From positions 124,001 to 188,000 of the forward strand of contig CM028906.1 in the NCBI GenBank assembly GCA_016801845.1: a DNA stretch of 64,000 bases, in the 5' to 3' direction. This document shows, piece by piece, positions 13,301-26,000 of this stretch. The notes under the pieces were generated by a model. That model saw only the letters and a list, made by a program, of their open reading frames with translations, was not told where the DNA came from and did no database searches. Origin of the DNA: Polydactylus sextarius. Lineage: Eukaryota; Chordata; Actinopteri; Polynemidae. The first letter of the stretch is position 1, and every line of letters begins with the position of its first letter. The translations under genes and the position numbers were made by a program.

Positions 13301-16300
13301 CTGTTACACTGGCATTGCAAAGATGTGGTTCTTGTAAAAATGCAACATCCACTTTCAATTGTTGCAGATAGGATATAATTTTTTGTCTTTTAACCAGGTT
13401 GTTGGCTCCTTTTACATTCCAGGATATGAACTTAGTGGTGTTGTTTATCTCCTTGTTGGGATTATTATTTATATCTGTTTAAGAAAGTTGTATATGAAGA
13501 AGCAAAATAAATTGGTGACAGCGCTGTAGTGTCTTTTAACAAACATCCTATGTTCCTACATGTTATCTCTTTGTTGTTCATAGCCTAACTATTTTATGTT
13601 TTGTGTTACTGTACAGTGTCCTTGGGTAACTTGAAAGGCGCTTCAAAAAATATATTATTATCATTATCATGACACTGTCGACTCCACGGCGTGTAATGCC
13701 GCCTCTGCTCCATACACATTGGCATGTTTAGTATACTCAGAAATCAGAATCAGAATCAGCTTTATTGGCCAAGTATGGGAACACACACAAGGAATTTGGC
13801 TACAGTTCTTTTCCTTTGCTCCAATGTAATTTAAACATACAACCATAACAACATAGAATAAACATTATATACAGAAAATATATAAACATTATATAAACAT
13901 TGTAGTGAATAGGAGCGTGGTGATCTGTCTGGTATATTTAGATATTAAATATATATTCATCTATATGTATAGAAATATTAAATATGATTTACTCATAGTT
14001 CCTTATTATCCTAATAGATCACTTCGATCACAAACTGCTGGTTTACTTGTGGTTCCTAGAGTCTCTAAGACCAGAATGGGAGGTAGAGCCTTCAGTTATC
14101 AGGCTCCTCTCTTATGGAACCAGCTCCCAGTTTGGGTCCGGGAGGCAGACACCGTTTCTACCTTTAAGGTTAGACTAAAAACTTTCCTTTATGATAAAGC
14201 CTATAGTTAAGTATGGTCCAGGCAGGACACGGGCCTGCCTGAACCATCCTTTAGTTAAGCTGCTATAGGATTAGACTGCTGGGGGACTCTGACAATACAC
14301 TGCTCCTCTTCTCTCTGTCCCTCATTCCTCACGTCTCTTTCTCTCCCTCACACTTCATGTCCTGATATTTATATTTAAATATTACATATTTTTAACATCA
14401 TCTGCTCTCTCTCGCAGTTGTGTCTCCCCTACCCCTTTCTCTTTTACAGGAAGTTTTGACTCCAGAGCTGTTGTACTCCAATTCTTTGACGACATCATCA
14501 CTTTCATCTTCATCATTATTATTATTATTATTGTAATATTAATTGTAATGATAATTTTACTTTAACAACTACTTGTAACCATCTACTCTCTACTGTCTCT
14601 TTCTGGTCACCCACTTTTCTTCCTCCCCCTCCCCGTCCTCCTCACTCTTTTCCTCTGTCTCTTCTCTTTTCCCTGTTTTCATTTCACTCCAACCGGTCGA
14701 GGCAGATGACCGTCCACTCTGAGTCTGGTTCTGCTGGAGGTTTCTTCCTGTTAAAAGGGAGTTTTTCCTCTCCATTGTTGCCAAGCGCTTGCTCATTGTG
14801 GAAATGTTGGGTTTCTCTATGTAAAGTGCCTTGAGATAAATGTTTTTATGACCTGGCGCTATATAAATAAAATAAATTGAAATTGAATTGAATTGAATTT
14901 ACAGCGTGTTTTTTATGTACATAGTGAAAATTGCAGATCAGACAGTTGGAATGGCAGACTTTTGTACAATGTGTTAGAGTTAGGTGGGTACAGTAGTGTT
15001 AATCAGAGTGACGGCCTGGGGAAAAAAAACTGTTCTTATGTTTTGCTGTTTTGGTTTATAGTAAGCTGTATCACCTACTGGAGGGGAGAAGTTCAAACAG
15101 GTTGTGACCAGGGTGTGATGGGTCTGCAGAGATGTTTCCTGCCCATTTCCTGACTCTTGATGTATATAAGTCCTGGATGGTGGGCAGATCAACACCAATG
15201 ATTCTCTCTGCAGTACTAATTGTCCGTTTCAGGCTCGTTTGCTGAGAAGCTGTTTTTCAACTTCTCAGTGCAGCACCTCTTTGCTGCTATGATCTCCTTC
15301 GTCAGCGTGTTCCTGGTCTTGTTATACAGGACTCTGTCCCCGCTTCTTCCTTGGCTCGACGAAGCATCCTGAGTTTTGCAGTGAACCAGGGTTTATTGTT
15401 GTTGTATGTGCAGAATGTTTTGGTCGGCACACAAACGTCCTCACAAAAACCAGTGTATGATGTCACAGTGTCAGTGAGTTTGTTTAGGTCTGTAGCAGCA
15501 ACCTCAAAAACACTCCAGTCGGTGCAGTCAAGGCAGGCCTGTAACTCCAGCTTTGACTCAGTGGTCCATCTCTTCACAGTCTTCACTACAGGCTTGGAAG
15601 ATTTGAATTTCTGCCTGTAGGCTGGAAGAAAATGAACCTGCAGTGATCAGAGAGTCCCAAGGCTGCGGGACAGAGGGACATGCATCCTTTAAAACTGTGT
15701 AACAATGATCCAGAATGTTTTTGTCCCTGGTGGGACACTTGACATGTTGTTTGTTTCTGGGCAGTTCACGGTTGAGGATTGCTCTGTTAAAGTCCCCAAG
15801 AACAATGAGCAGAGTGTCTGGATGTTTCCTCTCCCTGTCGGTTAATCTGGTCAGCCAGGTGTTGTAAGGCTTCACTAACACAGGCCTGGGGTGGGATGTA
15901 AACACCAACCAGAATAAATGAGAACTCCTGTGGTGAATAAAATGGTTTACAGTTTATGAAAAATGTCTCCAAGTGGGGGATGCAAGATTTCTTCAACACT
16001 GTGACATCTGTACACCAGCCTTTGTTGATAAAGAAGCAGATTCCGCCTCCTCTCCTCTTCCCTGAGATTTCTGTTACGCGGTCCACTCGGAGAAGATGAA
16101 AGCCCGGCAGATATATTCCTATGTCCGGGATGTGTTCACTGAGCCAGGTTTCAGTGAGACTCAGGGCGGCCGATCTGCGAAGGTCCGTATTTCTGCTGTT
16201 GAGAAGCAGCAGCTCATCCATTTTGTTGTTCAAGGAGCGGACATTTGCCAGGTGTATAGACGGGAGTGCTGTGCGAAATCCCCGCTGCCTAAGCTTAACG

Positions 16301-17023
16301 AGCGCGCCGGCTCGTTTGCCCCATCTGCGTCTCCTGAATATCCTATAGAGAGCTGCTGCTCCTCCAATTAAAAGTTCCTGGAATATGCCAGAATCAGTGG
16401 AAAACGGCAAAAAAGTGTGACCAACTGAGTGCTCAGTCTTTAAAAGTTCCTCCTGAGTGTATTGGATGATGGAAGGACAACTTATAACAACACAAATAAA
16501 CAAAGAAAAAACAAACTACTACGGAGCGAAGCACCAAGGCAACCGTACATGGCTCCATCTTGATCTAGATAACATCAGAATCTCAGCTAAAAACTCATAT
16601 GAACCATTTATACAACCACCAAACATGGCTAAAACTACAATCAAAAGAGCAAGCAAATAAACTCCACAAAAAGACGCTTTGTAAACGAACAAGCAGTATT
16701 TTTCCCGACAGGTGGTCTTGTATTCAGCGTTGTCTTATATTCGGGTCATACGTCGTTCGATTTTAAATGGCTAATGTTAACGTATGCCACCAGCCAGGTT
16801 AAGGTATGATTAACAGTTTCATATGTTAGAGCTTAATTTCTATGTTAACGTTAGCAGTACTATTAGTCGCCACTTGAAGTTATACTTTAAGTGGCTGGGC
16901 AGGAAGGTCATCTGCTGCTGCCGCACTCGCCAGTGTTTGCTGTGTATGCACATGGGATCAGTGAATGCTAATCGATACTAATGAAGTATCGATTAGTATC
17001 GAGTTTCGATTATTTTGACAACC

Positions 17024-17068
<45 letters not shown>

Positions 17069-20000
17069 ACTCTTGTACTTCTGTCTTTGTAAGGAAAACT
17101 CACTGACATACATACATTCCCCAGCCCTTTAACCTCACCTAAACCATCACAACTCAATGCGTAACCCAGAACGCCATGATACCAACAAACCTAAACCTAA
17201 CCTAAACTCAACCCCTAGCACCTAACCTAAATTTAACTCTAACCCTAACCTTAAAACCACATATTAACCCTTAAAAAGGCATTTCAAAATTGTGAGGACT
17301 GGCAAAATGTCCTTACTTTCTCAATATGTCTTCACTTCTACAGTGAAACTGGTTAAACTGGGTCTCACAAAGACAGCAGTACAAGTACATAAACACACAC
17401 ACCTGAGCAGTGTTTGAGTCTTTGAGTTCGATCTTCCTTACAGCATCCTCATCTTGCTTCAGCAGCTTCAGCTTTTGCTGCTCCTAAGAGACAGACAGAC
17501 AGAGACAGAGACACACACAGACACAGAGCAGGTTAATCTCTGGTTTATTACAGGTTTGCCTCTGGTTTATCTCATGCTCAAAACTCACCTTTTCACTGTA
17601 GTCTAACCTTTTATGAGATTTTATTCATTCCATGTTTGACGCTGCCTCTGCTCCATACGCATTGGCATGTTTAGTATACTCAGAAATGTCAGAATCTCAG
17701 CTAAAAGCACACATAAACCATTTCTACAACCACCAAACACAGCTAAATCTACAAACAAACAAAAGAGCAAGTAGACAAACAAAAAAAGACACATTTTGTA
17801 CACAAACAAGCTGTATTTTTCCCAACAGATGGTCTTATACTCAGCATCGTCTTATATTCAGATCATACGTCATTCAATTATCTTTGGTTTATTTCAGATT
17901 TGCCTCTGGTTTATTTCAGGTTTACCTCTATTTTATTTTTGGATTATTTCAGGTTTATCTCTGGTTTATTTCAGGTTTGCCTCTGGTTTATCTTTGGTTC
18001 ATTTCAGGTTTATCTCTGGTTTATTTTGGTACCTTGCAGTAGATCCTCAGTTCAGATCCTGTCACAGATGGAGGACGATAGAAGTTCTCAAACAAACACT
18101 CCCATTCTTTGTTAAAATGACCCACAAAGTCGATCTCCTTGATACACATGACCCTCCTACACAATGATACAAACAACAACAAATGTACAATAAATAACAA
18201 CAACACAACAAATACAGTGATGCTGATTGTTTGGGTTGTGTCTGCACCTGTTGGTGATGATGATGTTGGTCTTTCTGTGTCCACGATAAATACAGTGACC
18301 TCTGAAAACTTCTCCATCCAACTGTTTGATCTGTGAACGCTGGAAACAAACACAAGGATATAAAAATTCACATCTGGAGCTGAAAAATATCTGTCTATTA
18401 TCAAATCATAAAGTGTTTGAATCCATAGTCAGTTAAAAAGAGACTGACTGAGATCAACGTCTAGTCTGTGAAAGTCCTAAATCATACATGACTCAGTTTT
18501 ATACTGAATCATCTTAGGCCTGATCAAATGTGCCCTGCAGCCGCAGGAAACTGACTCGTGTACAGAAACAAAAACTTTTGTTATGCAGCAGCTTAAGTTT
18601 AATGGTGTGATAGTCTTTAAAACTGATACTTTTTTTTTTTAAATTAGTTAAAGGTGATTCTGTCACTGACAATATTTGTTCAGTGTGGGAACAAACTGCC
18701 ATGTTATCACAGTGGCAGTAACACAGGACAATGGAGCAAATGGTTTATCAGCTAAAAGTCCAGACCTGAACCTGGACCTGAAAAGGCTCTGAAGAATGTG
18801 TGTTGCGTTCAGCTGTTAAATTTAGTTCAACAAAAAGTTTAAAATGTTTTTTTCTTGCAACATTAAGCTATTACAGTCAGAACTGAAGACATGGAGGTGG
18901 AGTAAATGTCTGAAAGACTTTTATTACTTTTAAAGTTTTAACAGTTACCGATGTTACACTCTAACAAACACAGTGTTCAACATACCACACAGTACAGAGG
19001 TCAAAGGTCATGCTGACATCATGAACATATATGAACACAAAGACAGAAACGCACCCCAAGTCCAAAACAGGACACTGTGTAAAATTTAAATTTTAAATTT
19101 TAAAACTGTAATGATGTGGAGAAAAACCTAAATTTTACTCTCAACAGATCATAGATATCATTTTAAATGTTCAAAGAAAGACTTTTCAGTACTTCATGAA
19201 ACATCATTTTGATTTTGATGGCAGCAATAAAAGGCTAGGAAAGTAAGTAATACTATAAAAATACAGCTGGGAGAACAATAAATTAGCAACAGGTACATAA
19301 CATGATTCATTATAAAAAGAGTATTTTAAAGAAGGATGTTCATAACAATGTTTCTGTTGTGTTGTTGCCATTAAAGTCAGAATTTTTTTTTTTTTTACAA
19401 ATCATACCCTTTCTCAGTATAAACACTTTTTGTTTTGCAGATGAGTGTGTGATGTTGTTTAAATTTTACAAATTTTACACAGCATCCCAACGGTTTTGGA
19501 CTTTCAGATTCATAAACAAGGACAGGATAAATTTAAAGCTTTTGCCACATTTGCTTACAAAAATATGCTACAATCTACAGGAGATAACACATTTATCACA
19601 GCTATAGTAGAACAATCAGCATTGTCACTCATTTGAATGAATAAATTATAAATGATATAAACAAAAACTATATATAAACTATCATTTATCATAAATGTCA
19701 TAAACAGAAATAAAACCAATTAGGTAGCAGAAAAAACAACTCAGAGCTGAGTGTAAAACTGTTTGAAGTATGATAGAAGATAGATTTGGCATGCAAAGAA
19801 ATATGATGAGCTATGATATATGAGGTGAGCCCCCAGATTCACACATATACAGTGATCCCTCGCCATATCATGCTTCACCTATCGCAGCTTTGATACATCA
19901 AGTTTTTTGTGGCTAGTATATGTAAATTTATATTGCAAATCATCATTATATCACAGGATTCTGTGGCCTATGGGGTTTTTTTATTTTATTTTTTAATTAT

Positions 20001-23000
20001 TTTTGTGGTAAAATTAGCAATTTCTACCCTAAAAAATAAATAAAAAGCATGGGAAAGGTTTATAAGTTTATATGTGGGCAGAGTTTGTAAAGGCTTAAAA
20101 ACTAAAATAAATATATGGTTACTACTGGATTTTCACCTCCCCATGATAAGCAAGGGACCACTGTGTGTGTGTACATATATATATATATTTATGGTACATA
20201 TATAGATAGATATAGTACACAGAAATGATCAGATCTGCAGTTTTTAGTGCTGATCCACGCAAACCCTGTTTATTCCTCATCCGACTGTATGCAACAAACA
20301 CAAGAAGAAGAAGAAAACAACATTAGAAACAGAAACAAGAATAATCCACACAGAGCTGCGGAGTTTTAGATAATTACAGTTTGTAATGGCTCCTGTGTTC
20401 TGAGTGTTTCTGTATTTAAATTTTTCAGCTTCAAATGTTACATGCGGGTAACTGGATATTTTTATAACAATAACAGCAGGTGATGACACCCATGTCTCAG
20501 GAAGTGAAATCCATCCATTCATTTTCTACCCCTTTATCCTGCACTCGAGGTCGGGGGTGGATGGGGTTGGGTGTGGAGGGTGCTTACCCTGAACCCTGAG
20601 TGGTTGCCAGCTTGTTGCAGGGCCACATACAGAGACAAACAACCATTCACATTCATATCTACACCTATGGGCAATCTAGCATGCTCAGTTCATCTATCCT
20701 CCAAAGCATTTGGCTGAGGAAAGAAACCAGAGCTCCCATGCAAACACAGGGAGAACATGCAGGAAGTGACATCACCCCATAAAAAATTTTAAATGATCAA
20801 ACCTGAAAAAGGTCGAAACCCTGTGACTCCGTCAAATCATATGGTCGTATGATCCCGTCCTCCTTGATCAGACGCACTGGACGAAGCTTTGTCACCTCCT
20901 CCGTTGACTCTGCTGCTCTGCACACACATAGTTTAAATCATACCTCTGAGCAAAAACAAAGTATCATGAAAGTTGATATGGTCTAAGCAGAAACATGTTT
21001 TTGTCCTGGACTCTAACTGACACGTCACATCACTTGTAATGTACAGTAGCTGCCTAATGCTTCAGTGGACAAGCTGTTCAACTGGATTTATATAAGGTTT
21101 TGTGTTATTGTTCAAACCTGGAGCTCATTCAGATGAAAGATCATCATTAATACACACAATCCTGTTAGAAACCAGCCAGGTGGAGTTTCTCACCTTTCAT
21201 GACCTCTATAGTGACAGCATGAAACAGCAACATTCAACAGGTTATCATGAACTGATGAGTCACATGACAGATGGGTTCTTCGTACAGAGGAGGGGAAGGA
21301 GGCTGAAGATTACTGAGGGTGCTCCAAAATGTTAAAAGCAGGGTGTTGAGGCAATGACAGATTTATAAGCTACAGTTTGAACTATTGAATGGGTCATGTG
21401 AGGATAACAATGACACATTATTAATACTAATAAAAAATAAAAACACAGGGCCTGAAATTTCAAAATGGGGGGATTCCCCCCTCACATGCCTCACATAGAG
21501 GGGAATAATAGATGTTAAGGCCTATTTATTCTCCCTTTATGTATGTAAGTACGTACATCTGGGTTAATGTTGTAGTACATAAGCCAGACCAGTCTGTGGC
21601 ACTGTCACACTTTCACAGTGATATACAAAAACAACGAAAAAGGTATTTATTTTATTGTATTTATTTCATTTAAATGACTGAACACCAGCAGTTTAAGGTG
21701 TGAAGCTGCATTCTGTGACTGACTGGGTTCACAAAAATACACTCTGGAGGGTGGTTTCAACAGTTTGTTGTTTCATCTCACTAACGCTATCTCCGTGTAA
21801 TCTAAAGGCCATAGTACAGAATTAAATCCTTTTTCAGTTGCAGGGACAGGACGACTGGTTGCAAGGAAAGATGAATGCGGCCAAGTACAGAGGTATACTT
21901 GAAGAAAACCTTCTCCAGAGCGCTCAGTATCTCAGACTAGGCTGAAGGTTCACCTTTCAACAACCATCCAAGACAATGACCCTAAGCACACAGCTAAGAT
22001 ATAACAGAATAGTGTGGACGTACAATGAAATTGTACAAAAACATGAGAGACAACATAGGGTGAAAATAATACAATGTATTGGCAAAAAAGTTATTCTGAA
22101 TGAATTTGAAAAAAATGTATAATTATTAGCATATTAGCATCACTATTGTTCTTCTGTGAAAATCTTTTTATTATTAGTGGGGCTGTGCTTCACAGCCCAC
22201 TATTGACCCCTCTACAGCAAAGCTATAGCGGTCAATAGTGTGCTGTGTTTCACTGCCCACTATTGTTATTGCTCGTGTCTCTTTTTATTAGTGATGCAGC
22301 GCTTCGCATTGCAAACTATTGTTTTTCTACATGTTTCTTCTTATTAGTGGGGCTGTGCTCAATTTTGAAGAAAATTCAGACTTTATAATGAGTGTGTATG
22401 TGGTCGGAATGTCCTTGCTAGAGTGGGAGCCACAGCAGCTAGAGTGCAGAGAGGTTTAAAAAAATATCCTCTAAATTTCTCACTAAAACTGTGCTCACAG
22501 CCACAAATTTCACTCTACACATATAATATTCTCTAAAATTGTAGTCACACTCGTCCTGATTCCTACAATGTGTCTACCTAAACTATAGGATTTACAGTTT
22601 TTGAATGAGAAGCCTCAAAGTGACAAGTGGTCGGACCAAGTGCTCCATTGGATCCCATGTAAATCCAGCCAAGCTTTCAAGCAGAAAATCAGAAATGTGA
22701 GCTGTGTTAAACTCACTCTAATGTCCACATTTTTGAGACTACAAAGAAAAAAAACACACCTATGTGTTCACAAAAGCCTTGTAGGTGCAAATCTGAAATT
22801 TTTTTTTTGGATATCTGCTTTACTTTTTGAATAAATAACAGTAGTTCGAGGTGCTGTTTTCAGTGTCTTCTCTGATCTTTTGCTGCCTCTCAAAGCACCT
22901 GTGAAGCACCGTCACCACAGAGGGAGGGAGGGGCGTGTGTGTGCGCATGTGCATGTGTTTGTGTGTGTGTCATTAGTGAAGCAGCTGCTTCAGCAGCTAC

Positions 23001-26000
23001 TTTGAACATTAATAACTTCATGACAGATGATCACACAGACAAATGATATATCAAAACGTGTGTCTTGGCCAGTCTATTACTTTTTTTTATCCAAAACCGA
23101 ATTTTTCATGGCATAATTTGTGAATAAGGAGGAATTATTTGCGATGCCAGAGGATATGGGTATTATCGCTGCTCTTTTTATGGTCATTATTATTGTAATG
23201 GAGATTGGAGACAAGGGGTGGGTGGCACGGACTGATCATCTTCTATGCAAGCGCTCCATCGTGTTATGACTCTTTTGTTTTTTGCCCCTCTGGAAATGTT
23301 CCTGTTGTGGAGACACGCGCCAATGGCCAAGTTCCTGTAATATTACCTGGAGGGACCAGGCCTACCTGGATGACTCAGTACTGAATGACTAAAGTACTAC
23401 TGCCCTGCACCCACGGGAACAATCAGATCACAAACTGGTGTTGTTGTCACCTCAGAATGTTCCTGCAGTTCAAAGGCAGCCTGTTTCCACAAGAATGGTG
23501 AGGAGGTGGAGCGAGGCCCTGCATGACTTGAGGGCATGCTCTGGGAACATCAGGGGGAGGACATTGTTAACCTCACAGATTGCATCACTTCATTTATTAA
23601 CTTCTGTGATTTAAAGGCTCTGCTAAATAAGAAGCAGGTCTTTAGGACTGGTGACAGGGAGTTAAGAAGGGTGCAGCATGAGTTAAAGGTGGGACTGAAG
23701 GAAGGTAAAGAGGCTTCAGGCTGAGTTTGGAATTGGAACTCATCGACATTGAACAATAAATCGTTTATTGCAAATACTAAGACATGAACCAAGGAGGATA
23801 TGGGTATTATCGCTGCTTAATGCTTAAAGGTGTGTAATTTCATCCCGTTTAGACAGTGTGCTTCCTCATATTATATCCGAAGAACAAAATGGCTTTATAA
23901 AGGAATGACACTTTTTTTTTACCTGTACATCAGTGGCGGCTGCTCGGGAAGCTCATTTTAGGTGTATATTATAAAATGTACCCTATTGCAGCCTGACAGT
24001 TACTAATAAAAGAAAAGTTTAATTGAGGCTGCATGCTAACTAGCAGGCTATAGTTTCCCTTTACAACTTGACTAGGTGATGTGATATGATTATGAACGAA
24101 CAAAACTTAAACAACAAACTCATTAACTTAATGTAATTAGTATGTGTACAATGCGTAAACTGAGCCATCTATGAAACAAGCACTCCGGGTAGGCAGCATG
24201 TTGTCTCACGACTTCACTCTGGGATATCTGCTAGGGACTGAATTCTACTTTGCTCCAATTCTGAAGTTTGTTTCTAAATCCCTGTCAATCAAACAGGGTT
24301 CAGCTTTTTAGACAGTTCCACCAATCAACATGTGACAGCCTGGCTTCATGGCCAGCCCACTGCTCCATTCATCACACAGTGCTGCGCATTTAAAATGGTC
24401 AGAAAATTGCGTCAGAATATGAAAAAGACTTAGTCATGATGTTAAACACATTCTAGGATGCTTTTAGTTTTAACATAAAGTCAATCCCAATTTAATGAAA
24501 ATTCAATAGTGCATATTTTCCCATTTATCTATAACATTTGTTTGAAATGTTAGAGGAAGTTTGGCTTCCCTTGCTGTCTCAGAGCAATCGCCCCTGCCAT
24601 ACACTTCTGAACTTGTGATTTTTTTAGATGTTGAAAAGGCATTTGATAGAGTGGAATGGGAGTGCTTGTTTGCAGTTTCCATTAATTTTCCCCTAAGGCC
24701 AGTGTCCATACTAATAATGTTTATTCTAATTATTTTGTCCTTGGATGTGGAACTCACAAAGGTTGTCCTTTGTCACCTTTGCTCTTTGTCATTACTACTG
24801 AGCCTCTGTCTATTACATTAAGATCTTTCCCTTTATTCAAAGGAATCACCCGTCACGGAATTGAATATAAATTATAGCTCTATGCAGATGGTTTGTTATT
24901 GTACATGGGATGTACATATTGTATATACAGGGATGTACATATTGTACATCCCTGTTGTTTTAAGTATTCTGGAGAACTTCAGCACATTTTCAGATTATAA
25001 ATTAAATTTAGACAAAGGTGAGTGTTTTCCCTTTAATACTGCTGCATGTCATCTTTGTGGTTTAAATATCTAGGTATTAACGTGACTTGTTCTTGATATA
25101 GCCGTGCATCTGCTAATTTTACTCCCCTTAACTCAAAGATTGCATCTGATATTCAAAGATGGGGGAACCTCCCCTTTTTATTAATCGGCAAGATCAATGT
25201 TGTTAGAATGAATAATTTACCAAAATTTTTATTTTTATTCCAGTCAGTTCCTCCCTTTTATACCAAAACATTTTTGACTAATTTTGAGATATTTTTTTTT
25301 TTTAATTGGGGTGGGAAATCACCTAGGGTTTGTAAAACTTAACTGCAGAGATGCAGACGCAGTGGAGGACTTGCATTACTGAATTTTCTAACTTACTATT
25401 GGGCTGGTAACATCCATAAACTTTGTTACTGGTTAAAATGTCCTGGATCCTTTTGTTGTAAATTGGAATAATCATCTTGTAGGGCAGGAATTCCCAAACT
25501 TCTGCACGCCCTGTGCTGCGCAACCTGCTGCTAGTGGGTGCGTAAGATGAAAAGGGCAATGATGGATCTATGTTAGGGTTGCCATCCGTCCTTTATTTGG
25601 TAATTAAATGCTGCGATTTGTTCCGTATTTCCATAAATGCCCAGTACACACATCTAGCACACACACACCAACACTAAATCTAAAAATAATGATCACAATA
25701 AAACACAGGTAATACTAAGCAAAATTATCATGGTGGGATCTACGCAGGACCCTCCTCCCCTGGCTCTGTTCCTCTGTGTCTGGTGCTGTCACGGTTGCCT
25801 AGAGACAGACATCACACACCGGTGCTGCTCACAAAACCCACGCCTTTCCATGTCCACTACACCCAATACTCAACCACATCCTCAAAAGCAAAAATGCTTG
25901 CAAAAGTACTGATGTGACTGGGATTAGGCACATCCTTGAATACATATGGAAAACAATTTGTTCTGTATTTTTGATAACTGAGTCATTACAAAAACCATGA

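Larger units (their letters stand above)
23140..25490 (+). mobile_element. L1-clade LINE, reverse transcriptase region, broken by two insertions
   Basis: Plus-strand L1 pieces: SLLNA then SSRLDSVLPHIISEEQNGFI around 23810-23905, LVIFLDVEKAFDRVEWECLF from 24615, a frayed region near 24760-24890, LSILENFSTFSDYKLNLDKG from 24960, and W-NLP/INVVRMNNLPKF from 25165 to about 25480. A LINE fragment (23174-23793) and a hAT MITE (23935-24597) sit inside it. Confidence 0.75.

Noticed and set aside
10381..17030. One large transposon with ATCGATAC-rich ends at 10381-10470 and 16970-17030
   Set aside because: The two ends share only short words (GATAC, TCGA) and no duplication was found; the interior is explained by separate nested elements.
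17140..17275. Telomere-like CCCTAA words
   Set aside because: Irregular and part of a dispersed repeat with GTGAGGAC words; not a tandem telomeric array.
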